A stretch of DNA of 64,000 bases from Apiospora phragmitis. Its lineage: Eukaryota > Ascomycota > Sordariomycetes > Amphisphaeriales > Apiosporaceae. The first letter of the stretch is position 1. Each line of letters begins with the position of its first letter. A model generated the notes under the pieces. That model saw only the letters and a list, made by a program, of their open reading frames with translations. It did no database searches and was not told the DNA's origin. The translations under genes were made by a program, and so were the position numbers. Where the stretch lies: contig JAQQWL010000015.1 of the NCBI GenBank assembly GCA_038363925.1, positions 186,001 through 250,000 on the forward strand. Reading direction: 5' to 3'. Of the stretch, positions 45,025 through 56,300 are shown in pieces.

Positions 45025-48000
45025 CTATCCGAATAGCCACTGTCGAAACTGAGACTTCTCCACCGTCTTCTCAGCCGCTAGCTTCGGGTTGCCGTTGTAA
45101 GACCGGTTGAAGACCTTGTTCCCAAGCGTCTTGATCCTGCCGACCGGCTCGCTCTCGTCCCCGGGATTGACGTAGACATTGGTGACGGGGCCACGCTCGA
45201 TGCGGCAGAACAGGGTGGAAAACAGGTAGCGATCCCCATTCGGATCAAGCAAAGGTAGGGTCCGGTAGCCCTCCTTCATATTGGAAAGTTTTGCCGTGTA
45301 TGTCGCCATTGGGGTCACGCGTTCGTTGCGCTTCTCGCCGTCCGGCGACATTTTCACGCTAAATTTGACAAAGACCAGCTCCGGGTACTTTGTCGTTAGT
45401 TTGAAGTGGCACTTGTAGTCGAATACGGGATTGAAGCCGTTCTCTCGGGCCACTTTCGTGGTGTACTTCAAAGGGGTGTCGGTGGGCGTAGGTATGCCGA
45501 CACTGCTGTCATGCTTGTCCCGTTTGTCGTTGGCATGGAACACCTCGACTTCGACGTACGGGTCAACGGTGCGGTTGGCCGGTAGGTTGCCGGGGCGCAT
45601 GAGCTGCTGGGCCGAGATCACGTCGATGGTGAAGGACACGTTCTTTCGCTCCAATTTGCCGATGGCTTCGTCGGGAAGGCCTTCCCGCAACATGCGAATC
45701 TCTCGCATCGAGTGCGGCTTGAGCACATAGCCCGACTGGTCGGTGCCGCCTTCGAACATGGCTTGGTTGAGCTGCATGCCATGGTCAAATGTCTGCCAGT
45801 TGAGCGCCGCCATCTGGACGCCTTTCCTCCAGTACATCAGAGGGTTGAAATTGTGCGAAGTGAGGCGGTTGAACTGGGGATACACTCGCATCATGAAGCG
45901 CATGTTGTGTCGGTACAGAGCATCTTTATACTCCTTGGTCTTCGTGTGCTTGCTAAACGTCCCTTCCATAAAGGACAAGATGTGAAAGGGCATCTTGCAA
46001 TCGAGTGCAGCAAACCCATCGAACTTGACACCCATACAGTAGACCCCTAGTTCACCGAGAGCCGGGACGATCTTGCTCGTCTTCTTTTTGTTGGGTGCAC
46101 CTTCGCTGCCGCTGTCGTTGTCGCTCGTGTTGCTGCTTACGGTTTCTTGAACCTCGCCTTCGGTAATCGTGTTATATCGCTTGCCCACTCTCAAGCGGGA
46201 CGACTCTCTGGGGCTGAGCAGCGGGCTGTTCGCGAGGTACATGGCCGGCACCGCCCCGTTGTCCGCCGCCACCGGCTTAGTATACGGCGATGAAAGGCTG
46301 TTTGTGAGACTATTACCGCGCCGACGTCCGGTAGAGGAGGGGGTTCTTCCTTTCCGTGACTCGTCTACGCTCGGCGCTGCCGCTTTCACCTTGATCAGAA
46401 TTCTGTGCTTCAGCTGAGACGGCGATGGCAATTTATCCGAAGACGAATCCAGTGGTGTCGTTACCAAGCGAGTGTCGAAGATCTCCTTCATGATGTCCGC
46501 CATGAGCACCTGCTGGGTGTTGTTGCAGTGTACCTCGAGTGACACCAGGAGAGGGAATGGGCTGGCGACAAAGGCGTACTTGTTGACAATGTTGATGACT
46601 TCGCGGAAGGAAATGGCGTTGGTCATGGCGTATCCGTGCTGGACCTGTGGCTGTCCATCAGAGCCGTCCCAGCAGTCGATTTCGATGCTGCGACAGCCCT
46701 TGACTAGAGCGGTGATGTAGCCCTCGACGCTGGAGAGGTCGGCTACTTGGCGGCCCAGCAGGTACGTGTTGTGGGAGCTGGATATGAAGTATTCATGCAG
46801 AGGCCTGTCGAGGGAGTATTCCGCAGGCTCGCGCGTAAGATGAAGATTGTAGGTAGACGTAAGATAAGCAGCAAAGGCCTGCTCAGTCATCCGAGGCAAT
46901 GGGGTCTCGCCGTCGCCTAGCTCGCTAGCTGTCGGCTTGGGCCGGCGGGCGAAACGCATGAACTTGGCTTCCCAGCCACGTGGGTCCGCATCGACATCCT
47001 CGCCCTGGGTTTCACGCAGGAACGATGCAAATTCGGGCCACGTAATGCCGGTTTCCACATCCGTAGTGGCCGCTCCACGGTAGACGGCGCGAATGTCCCC
47101 CCGGCGCTTCATCTCGCGGACGAAGAGCTGGAACTCGCCGTAGTTCAGACGCCCCGTCTTGGTGGCGTCCGCCAAGGTAAACTTGCTCTGCAGTTGCTCG
47201 GGCGAGATATGGATGTGCAAGTTGCGGCAGACGCGCTCGACGCCAGGGAGATCGATCTCCTCGTCGTCAAAGGAATGGGGTCGTCCCTCGAACTGTTTCG
47301 TCATCTCGCTGGCCCAGTAGGCACGAATGGCTTTCTCGTTGAAAGACATGAGGGATGTCATGAGGTCTTGGCGATGTTTCGAGATGGCGTCCAGGGCATT
47401 CACCCAGTTGTCGAAGGTCTCCTCATCCTCGGCAATAAGGTGCATGACCTTGCTCTTGGACTTGTCGGCCACGGCATACAGAATTGAGAAGAAACGGCCC
47501 TCCTCCGACTCGGGTACTTCGTAGTCGAGACGATATTGCCGAATGTCCGATCCGACTCGAATCTCTTTGATGTCGTCAATGTAAATGGATTTCGACGGCC
47601 GGTTCTTGTCCCAGGTGATCTTGGCCGCCTCCGAATCCAAGACGAGGAATATCTTCTTGTATTTCCTCTTCTTAGAGACCTTGAAGATAGAGGTCCCTTT
47701 GATCAGAGCCAACGGTATGACGGGCCCGGCGTGCGCGCCAACTGGAGACAACGAGCCAGTGTTGGAGCCAGGGTTACTTGTCGATGATACTTCTCGCAAT
47801 GACCCGTTCATCAGACCGAGAGCGTTGTATTCATCTCTCTCGTCCGTGAAAGCATCGTCTGAATCGCTGTAGAAGACGGTTTCAGGCGGGGCCGTATTGT
47901 TGCTGTCACTTCTGCGGCGCAGAATAGCAGGACCGATAGTGCCGTCTCGGCCTGCGGGAGTGACAGATGACTGCCGGCGAGTGGGTGCGAGCTTCTTGGC

Positions 48001-48501
48001 CCGGCTTGACAGTCTCCGCATGAGGCCCCCTTTGCTGTCTCTTTCTCTGCTTTGCAATGCTTCAGCTAGGGAACTGGTGCTAGGAGCCACGCTGGGATTC
48101 ATCGAGTTGACGCTCGGCTTGCGTGACAGCTGCGGGTCGCGTAGTATCAAGGGGTCGCCCAGCATCAAGGGCGTGGGCGGGAACTGGTCGACGTCGCGGC
48201 CAAGAAAAGGAAAGGGCTCGGGCGAAGCCTGAACAGAGCCTCCTGCCATCAGCGCGGCGTACTCTGGCGTCATGAGGGGCGAGTCTTGTGGTAAGCTCGA
48301 GGCCATAGAAGAGGCGCTCATGGTCGAGGAGGGCATTGAACTAAGTTTGGGGTTCGCCAGGGCGACTGTCTGCACCCGGCTGGGGCGCCGCCGCCGCTGT
48401 AATGAACCTTGGGAAGAGCCCTGGACAGCCATGGGAGGAGTGGTGGAGTTGGCATTGGGATCGGGACTCGACCGTGGATGTGAGGTTGGAAGGGGAGACA
48501 T
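45025..48501 (-). CDS. PLC1: Phosphoinositide-specific phospholipase C (delta type)
   Basis: A single-exon frame of 1,158 residues from the ATG at 48501 (MSPLPTSHPRSS); the open frame extends ten codons upstream without an ATG. Domain order: disordered Ser/Pro-rich N-terminus (1-260), PH domain (about 267-375, LIKGTSIFKVSKKRKYKKIF), EF-hand region (about 430-515), catalytic X box (from about 567, HEYFISSSHNTYLLGRQVAD, with the first catalytic His at about 577, then EIDCWDG), a linker, Y box (GELGVYCMGVKFDGF, LNWQTFDHGMQLNQAMFEGG), and a C2 domain with a YVEVEVF core. It cleaves phosphatidylinositol 4,5-bisphosphate to inositol trisphosphate and diacylglycerol at the plasma membrane under calcium control. 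The EF-hand loops lack several calcium ligands, as is common in fungal PLCs. This is the fungal orthologue type of yeast Plc1. No frameshift is present over 3.5 kb. Confidence 0.95.
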   Translation of the reverse strand: MSPLPTSHPRSSPDPNANSTTPPMAVQGSSQGSLQRRRRPSRVQTVALANPKLSSMPSSTMSASSMASSLPQDSPLMTPEYAALMAGGSVQASPEPFPFLGRDVDQFPPTPLMLGDPLILRDPQLSRKPSVNSMNPSVAPSTSSLAEALQSRERDSKGGLMRRLSSRAKKLAPTRRQSSVTPAGRDGTIGPAILRRRSDSNNTAPPETVFYSDSDDAFTDERDEYNALGLMNGSLREVSSTSNPGSNTGSLSPVGAHAGPVIPLALIKGTSIFKVSKKRKYKKIFLVLDSEAAKITWDKNRPSKSIYIDDIKEIRVGSDIRQYRLDYEVPESEEGRFFSILYAVADKSKSKVMHLIAEDEETFDNWVNALDAISKHRQDLMTSLMSFNEKAIRAYWASEMTKQFEGRPHSFDDEEIDLPGVERVCRNLHIHISPEQLQSKFTLADATKTGRLNYGEFQLFVREMKRRGDIRAVYRGAATTDVETGITWPEFASFLRETQGEDVDADPRGWEAKFMRFARRPKPTASELGDGETPLPRMTEQAFAAYLTSTYNLHLTREPAEYSLDRPLHEYFISSSHNTYLLGRQVADLSSVEGYITALVKGCRSIEIDCWDGSDGQPQVQHGYAMTNAISFREVINIVNKYAFVASPFPLLVSLEVHCNNTQQVLMADIMKEIFDTRLVTTPLDSSSDKLPSPSQLKHRILIKVKAAAPSVDESRKGRTPSSTGRRRGNSLTNSLSSPYTKPVAADNGAVPAMYLANSPLLSPRESSRLRVGKRYNTITEGEVQETVSSNTSDNDSGSEGAPNKKKTSKIVPALGELGVYCMGVKFDGFAALDCKMPFHILSFMEGTFSKHTKTKEYKDALYRHNMRFMMRVYPQFNRLTSHNFNPLMYWRKGVQMAALNWQTFDHGMQLNQAMFEGGTDQSGYVLKPHSMREIRMLREGLPDEAIGKLERKNVSFTIDVISAQQLMRPGNLPANRTVDPYVEVEVFHANDKRDKHDSSVGIPTPTDTPLKYTTKVARENGFNPVFDYKCHFKLTTKYPELVFVKFSVKMSPDGEKRNERVTPMATYTAKLSNMKEGYRTLPLLDPNGDRYLFSTLFCRIERGPVTNVYVNPGDESEPVGRIKTLGNKVFNRSYNGNPKLAAEKTVEKSQFRQWLFG

Positions 48502-50400
48502 AGTGTATATGTGCGGGATACAACCCGGCACAAGGAAGCGCGATGTTCTACGCGGTTGGTCGGTTTGGAAAAGCAGCGCAGGACAGACTGAGCTAGGCGA
48601 AGAGGCGTGGCATCTATGAAGAGGAGCGTCCAGTTGGTTTCGTGGGCCTCATGATTCTGCCAGTTTGGGAAGGAAAAGATCAAAGCTCAGTGGCCCATGG
48701 ACAAGTAGGCGGTAGAGGAGCAGCAAGGGTTTATAAGGATGCAGGTGAATCTTAGCATTCACGGACGCAGCCGTGGCGGCCGTAAGCTGGAAATGACAAC
48801 AGGCTGATCCGGGACCAAGATGCCTTTATATACAGACTTCGAAGCAGCAAGCCGATACCCCACGATATCTATTGGGGTCCGAAGCTAAGTGGTGAGCAGG
48901 CCTACAAACCACCAGAGTCGGAGTAGTAGCAGGCCTCGAAGTACTGGGCGAGTACAGGTACGGCTTTTCGGGGCGAGTACGTCGAGGTACAAGCAACTGC
49001 ACAGATTGGCCGTACAGCATAGACGTGCAGCGCAGGTTGGGACCGTGGACGTAGCCTGCAACAGAGGGCTGCAAGTGGCTGGCTCTTCTGGGCGAGAGAA
49101 AGAGAGAGACGAAGGTGGTGTCGGTCTTGCAGCAGTATGCAGGTCGCTTTTTTCGGCGGGAACAACGAGAGACTAGGGTAGTCAGATATGCAGATAACCC
49201 ACACTGGCGATCGATATTGTTGCTCCCTATGCCGCGAGGAGATTATCCCAACACTTCCTCTTTGGTCCTTTGCGTTTTATTCGTATCCTGTGGAGCTAAC
49301 GGGGGATTGCAACTTCTTTTCTTCCCTTCTTTGTAGGAGCGGCGCGGATAGAGCTGGAGCCAGGAGCGCCGCCTGACAGCGACTTCGTATGTTGAAGGTG
49401 AAGGCGATGTTCACACGCTAGTTCTCTAAGCACAGTCGGCGATTGTTCCTGTCCAGTTCCCCCAATAGCGCTGCTGCGAGGCAATGCGCGCGACAAGCGA
49501 AGAGGAATATATAGAATTGGATGTTTGGGCCTGGCGCACGTCGCTGAATGTGCGCGGCAGGACTGGCCAGTGTGTAGTACAGCGTTGGTATATGCGATGC
49601 AGAGGCAATTGATGCGAGGAAGAATCGAGATGTGTCGATACCGGCGATTTGTAGTCGTTGGACGCAAGGCGGATTTTGAGTGCTTCTCTCGCAAAGGCAG
49701 GACTTGAGGTTCACTTATGGTGCAGTAGACGGGGTCGGGAGATTATTAGTGACGGAACAGAGAAGGGATGAGAAGGCATGGCCGGACAGGGAACCGGGGT
49801 TGGACGATCGACAGGTACGTACTGAAGACTCTAAACAAGTCGTTCAGAAGCTAGGTAGCTAGCCTGGGAAGCCAGGGTGGAAGAGAAGAAAAGAAAAAAA
49901 GGGAAATAAAAAAAAGGAGGGGGTGGAGAGAAAGATTACCGTGTGTGCGCAGCAGAGGACAGAGGGAGAAGAGGATTGGGTATGGACAAGAGAGCACCGG
50001 ATGAGCAGTGCAGTACCGAACAACAAAAGGAAACTTTGCAGGTATCGACTGTGGAGAGAGGCGCATTGTATTGTACAGTAAGTCCTGCCCGTAGTGTGTA
50101 CATGCAGCAAAGGTACAGGTGGGAGTTAGGAAGTTGAAGAAAAAGGGAGAACGGCACAGGCCCCTTGGGCCTTGGGGAGCGAAGCAGGAGGAGATCAATG
50201 ACTCTTTGCAGGCATAACTCAGTTGACTGGTTGAGTGGCATGGGGCGTATGTATCCGAATAAGAAACCAGAAGAGACACCCCAGTACGTACTTCTTTACT
50301 TGGCCACGGTCGCTCGCACGTACAGGGGATACCCCAGAATTGGGCTGATTCAAGAATGTATCGCTACGCCGTGCGCTGTACTTTTCCATCCTCACAATCT
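48502..50400 (-). promoter_or_regulatory. Upstream region and possible long leader of the PLC gene
   Basis: No gene is seen in the 1.9 kb upstream of the PLC start. On the PLC sense strand there are strong pyrimidine tracts, especially opposite 49876-49935, typical of regions near transcription starts in filamentous fungi. If transcription begins there, the leader would be about 1.4 kb or contain an intron. This is inferred from composition only. Confidence 0.3.
49876..49935 (-). promoter_or_regulatory. Long purine/pyrimidine tract upstream of PLC
   Basis: About 60 bases are almost entirely A and G on the plus strand (AAGAGAAGAAAAGAAAAAAA and similar), so the PLC sense strand reads as a CT-rich tract. 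It is a candidate core promoter feature. Confidence 0.35.
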
Positions 50401-53304
50401 GCTTCCTCTCTTTGCCCTGCCTTTCTCTGAGCAAGCATGCCGGTCAGATCCAGGGGTAGGACGGCAGAGCAGCTGTGTAGGTACCTACTTTACTTTTCTC
50501 GGGGCCCTGGCAAAGATCACACTGTGCACGCATTCCTTTCTTTTTGCCTTTCCCTCTGCAAGTACCTACATCAATCTCATCAAGCGCACACAAAGTTTCG
50601 ATGTTTGGAAGAGACGATTTGAGCCCGCTGCTGCGAAGAGTAGAGTTCACATTCCATTCCACGATCATGCCGACCAATTGGATAATTCTCGGAAAGGTTC
50701 GTTCGAAAGCTTAGGTGATTAGCACGCGCGCTGATGTCTTTAGGCGGAGAATTCAGTGGTTAACTGGAGGTAAACAGTTTTGTCGATGTTCTTATTCGTA
50801 GCAGTGTGCGTATGGATTGTGTATTGCGTGGATGCATGAGGCAGGTACATGTCACGGCCACATGAACATAGGTATGGAGCGAGGCAGGTATCTGCCCAAG
50901 AAACACATATGACAGGTATGCTAGAAGGAGTTGGGAGGAACCACTGCGACCGCGACCGTTGTGCTAGGCTAGCAGGTGCGCTAGGTATGGTCTGGCACTG
51001 CACACTACGACACTTTACTGTATGCATGTGTACTTTTGGCAGCCTAACCCGCCCATGAATACATGACAGAGGATAGCGTGCTGATGACTAGGGCGTGGAC
51101 CGTCGCCGACGGCTCCAGGAACAAACCTCCTAAGTAACCTGAAGTAACAGTAAAACGAAACTCCATTCGACGAAGGCTATCGTCAGTGGAAAGCCAGGTC
51201 TCTAAGTACATGGCTAAACTGATATAGGTGGTGCTAGGAGCCCCCATATGTGTCGGTACCTACGGCCTGCCCAGACTCCACTGACATCCAATAATGACTT
51301 CACCACCCTATATTGGGTGACAGTGCAATTACCTATAGGTACCCAGCCTATGAATTGACGTGTTCGTCATGGGCAGCGTTTCCACAGCCAGCTCCCTGTC
51401 TCGAAATTCCAGTGCGCAAGCAAACTGGCAAGGGCAAGAGCGCACCTTTGGGCGTGAGTTTGCATGTACTGTAATTTGATGAGATGGATTCCGAGTCAAC
51501 AATGCGGCAGTAGTTCGCATTCCCGCTGGTCTGAGAGAAGTCGAGAATGGCCCGACCGACGCAAGGAACAAGGCGAACTATCGAGCTCAATGCACCTATG
51601 TAATTTACACTTAATCAGACCTAAACAGTAACAAAGTCCAGCAAGGAGACCCGTGTGCACAATAGTTATGTCCAATTGGACTATGAATGTCATCTATACT
51701 GTATGGGCTTGATTTGCTGAGTATAACAATTGATATGCAGATATACCTCACGGGTTTAACTATACGTGTGCTTGATTTTGATCTATTACCAGCCCATATG
51801 CAGACCGCTTGACATATAATTGCAATTTTTCTTCATCTCTCTGACCGCCAAGCCTGGGTCCAGAGACTGGGGGAGATGAGAGAGATTGCAAGATTAAAAC
51901 CGAATCCAACCTAACCCAGATGCATGTGGCAGGTGGGTCCAGAAGCACCAAACCCTACCGCTGTACCCAGTACTGAGCAGATTGGATCAAGCAAAACCAC
52001 AACATTATGAATTTGGTCAAATCCTGGCCCAAAGGAGTATGTAGTCCATTGTGACATATGTGCCAGCACATTGTGAATGCCTTGGTTATTGTCCTTGATC
52101 GACAGACCGTTACTGCGTGCACACGCACACACACAGTCGACTCATCCGCCGGAAGAGGCAGAAGAGGTAGCGTTTCGTCGTCCAATCGCAAGATCATCCC
52201 CCTGAGCCACACTCACCTCAGGTCCGATAGGGCTCAAGGCGCAAGCCCAATAGTGAGGCCACGGCGAGAGAGGCAAGCGCATTGCCCATTCTACCACTGC
52301 TACCCAGGGCGGCTGGAACCGTACGGTCGCTTCGAGAAGAAGTGGACAACAGTGTGACCTTGCCTCTTGTAACCTAAGCTAATTGCGAAACAATACGGGG
52401 AGTGGGCTCTTCTGGCGATCATCCGGCCGTCGGCGAGGCTCCATCTCCAGTCAATAAGGGCAAGAATGGTGCCACTGTTTTATTACTACTACTGTAGGTC
52501 GCCAACCTTATTGCTGGCACTCTATCAGGGACACAGCAGGTAAATTTGATACTTTGCTAAAAATCCATCGCGCCTGGCTGAGCTCCTGCCCGTTCTTCCG
52601 TTGCAGGGCAGACCATACCGGGGAACAGCACCACGCCATGCTATCGCAGATGGTGAAATCTGGGATGGACACGGCCTTACTACAAAGTACAGGTGCTGCG
52701 CTAGGGGACCAGCTGACAGTGAGCCGGTGGTGGTGACGGCATCATCCGAGAACCCGTCTCGGTCAGTGCTCGCCATTCATTCCAGTTTGGCCTATTCGTC
52801 GTCCTAGAACAACTACATGGTGTAGGTATGTACCTGCACCCTGAGGGCCTCTTCACAAGCCACCATTGTGGGCACCAGGGAATGTCGAACATCATGTTCT
52901 ACTGCCGGTTGAAACTGTTTGTACCTGGCTCCTGGCTGGCTGCCTGGTCGGGAAAGTATCGTGATGGCCAAAGACCATGTGGGTGAGGCGTTGTTTGTCC
53001 GCCTTCATGTCTGGCTAGCTGGTGCTGGTCTGGAACGAACCGGTTGTCTCTGAAAACTTCATTTGTGTGAGCCAAAGCTCTGTCAACAGTGCATGAACCT
53101 CTTGAAGGTTAGCCGTAATTTCCCCAGAGAGTCTTATGGTGAACCCAAAACACTGCGGTTCTCAAGGTTCTTTATTTGTTCCGTAATAGGTAAGCATGGC
53201 AAGACTGCGAGGCAGCCTTCTCTCCCCACCCGTCAAAGCGATCTACCTTGATTTCCAGCCCGCGCGCCTATCCTTATTTGCAGTGTGTTTCGCAACGACT
53301 CAGA

Positions 53305-53332
53305 AAGACGCCGGACCTGGGCCCGGCGTCTT
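53305..53332. other. Perfect 10-bp GC-rich stem-loop
   Basis: AAGACGCCGG (53305-53314) and CCGGCGTCTT (53323-53332) pair perfectly around the 8-base loop ACCTGGGC. It has no T run after it and no adjacent gene, so its role is unknown. Confidence 0.5.
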
Positions 53333-56300
53333 CGTCATGTCCCAGGAAAGAGTCAAAACGATACACCAGTAGCGCTGATAAGATTCGAACTTATCACCGA
53401 AGATCATGCATCTCTTCCTGTCCCCAAATCGTATGGTTGCAAACTTGCAATTGCCTTGAACCACAGCACAGGTACAGCTACACGCAATACCCAGCACTGA
53501 GGGCAGTGCCGGTACACATTCGTTGGTCTCATTCGTTGGCACAAAGCCAACATAATACCTGAATAATCGATTTTTAACCCCGCATCCTCAAATGGGTAAA
53601 AAGGCACGGCGGCAGGGATCCTGTCTATAATTTGCAGATTGCAGGTGCTAAGCCGGGCCTTGATTGGCTGAGACGACTCGCATTAGGAAGTATCTGGAGG
53701 GAGGCGTTCACCGCCCAGCCTCAAGTCGACTAAGAATTGACAACAGACAGTCGTCGCATGCAGCTAGTGCTGACCAGCTTGTCATTTTAGGCAGCCTAGT
53801 TCTTCTTTTTCTCCTTTGACATGCCTCAACACCAACCTTGATAGCGGTCTACCCGGAGCGCCTTGCAGAAAAGATCATCCAAAAGGGTTGGCAACAGCAA
53901 CGAAGAGTATATCTTGGAAACCGGCGCCAGGCCTCTACAACATGACAGATCGGCCGTGTTGGGACTTTCTTCAGACCATACGGACGTCGCTGTGCTCTTG
54001 GCTTAATAAATCAAACATCGTGTTCTGTTTCGCGCTCTCGGGCTAGGTTACATCGAATGATTACAATGAATGTTGGTCTTGTTCCCTCCCTACATGCTTC
54101 GTCCATATCCAAGACGATAGGTAGGCAGGAGATGAACACGCACAGCCGCCGTGTGCGCAATATAAAATAGGCGATTGGCGTATACTCTCTCCCGTCTGCA
54201 ATTCTCGACATCACGGCAGGGGTCGGAGTGTCACGAGGACAGTTTCTCGCATGCTCGCACGCCAGGGCGCATTGTGGTTCATCAGGGGTCTCGACCAATC
54301 AACTGCTGCCACCAGCAAGCATATCGTGTATTTTCCGAGGCGACGGGTTGTCTGTCACGCTTCTTATCTTACGTGCCTTCGGGATTTCCTCTTGGAAGCT
54401 TGCCGAGATGATTCACAGCGACAACTGCATGCAACTCCCACGACTACCAATAGGAGCTGTTTCCGTCTTGCATCGAACGTATCAGCTGGCTTCCCATCAT
54501 TTGGACAACGCCGGAAGGCGCACCAATCAACCGCACAAGGTCCGAGTGCCATTCTCATCAGTAGAAGCCACTGACCTGTCAAGAGAAGAAGAGATCGTTG
54601 CATGAAGCTGCAAGATGGCGATCCAGCCGGTTTCCGAGTTGATATATCGTGAACTTGAGCTCTATAGAACACTAGAGTATAAGCACCTAACCAAGACAAG
54701 TACTGAGCCTATATCAGTGGGCCTTGTTTCCGACGAGAGGGCTTGCTTACTCCGTGTGTCAGGCACAGCTGCGAGCTCATTCGCAGGATTTAGAGGGGTC
54801 CGGATGCCCCCCAACTCCCCCAATTTCAACGTTCCCCAGGAAATAGACTCGTCATACTGCATACACACGTCACACGTCAAGAACCGCAACACGACTCTGA
54901 TCCTAGCTATGATCATTTGGTCCAGACCTGCCCTTTTCGCACTGCTGATTTGTAAAGGCAAGTTGCAATATAGCAATCATGAGGTTGTTCATGAGGATCC
55001 CAGGGGTTGTCAAAAGCCTGCGCGCGAGGAGTTGGCTTTTTAGCCGGTGAGGCTCAAAGTTGACTCTTGAGAGGCCAGCTCATATAACTTGCATATGAAC
55101 TTGCCCGACCTGGTATCAACCCGGGATGATATGTTCTAATATCTTTGCTCTACTACGAACACACACACACATATGCATCATGCGCATGGCATTTCATATA
55201 CTTCCCAGAAATGGCCAGCCAACCAGTTCGGGTTCTTTCTTTCTTTTTTCTGGTGAATTGCGCGCAACGCGGCGCCTTGTCTATAGGTACATGCTCTCGA
55301 TGTACGTTGTCCGCCGCAGAGGTCGTGGTCCCGCCAGATGGTGCGATGGCCTGCATGGGCACCGATGGATACAAGCCTCCGAAGCGAAAAGCTCCGCTGC
55401 GGGATGGCATCGCCCGGCTGTTCCACGTTCAACTTGCAGCCGCATGCTGCAATCGTGCAGTTGGGATATGCGTATCACTGCGAAACTACTGTACGTAGAT
55501 GGCCCGTTGGCGAACGGCCAGCTCTACAACAGAGCCAAGACTGAGAGAATAGCAATTGATGGACGTCCTCTCTCACATCAACCGGCATCCCACCGAATAA
55601 GCTAGCAATGCGGTACCCAAAAGCAGCAGCAGCAGGAGCGGCAACAACAGCAAGAAGGTTTGGGGTTTGGCCGGTTGGGGGCCATCACGGTCGTTCGCAA
55701 TGTCGCATCGCGCGCAGCCCCGGTCCGTCGATCGGCGTGAAGTTTCGCGATCTCGACGCCTGATTCAGCCTAGGCGGCCAGTTGTCAAATGCTGATCCAT
55801 CTATTGAGGAATACTGGAGGTGGTCATTACAAACTAGGTACTCTCCGGGTCCTGCTTAAGCGAGCAGGATCATCCCCTCCTTTGTAGGCCCCAATCGTGA
55901 ACAAGCCGCTGCCACCACCCGCTTGGTACGATTGTGTCATACCGTACTCTGTAGATCACCCATGGCGCTTCGATCATCCAAGGTGGGTTCCTTTCGGGCG
56001 CATGGCGCGGCTGTGAGGGTTTTCGCGTGTCAATCGGGGGCTGCTTTCTGTTCGGCAGGCAATTGGATTCTTAATTGTCATACCACCCTCCTGCACATCC
56101 TGGCCGCCGCTCAATCAATCATGATGGAGCATATTGGGCTACATCCAACATACAGACTGCATGCAACCCGATATCTGCATGCACCTCCATGCGCAACTAA
56201 ATATGCATACACACCACACACACAAATCAGGCTCAGCCCATAGAATTCGTAATGGCGACGCAAACTTGTAAACGTCATCCGTGACCTTGCGTCTAATAAG

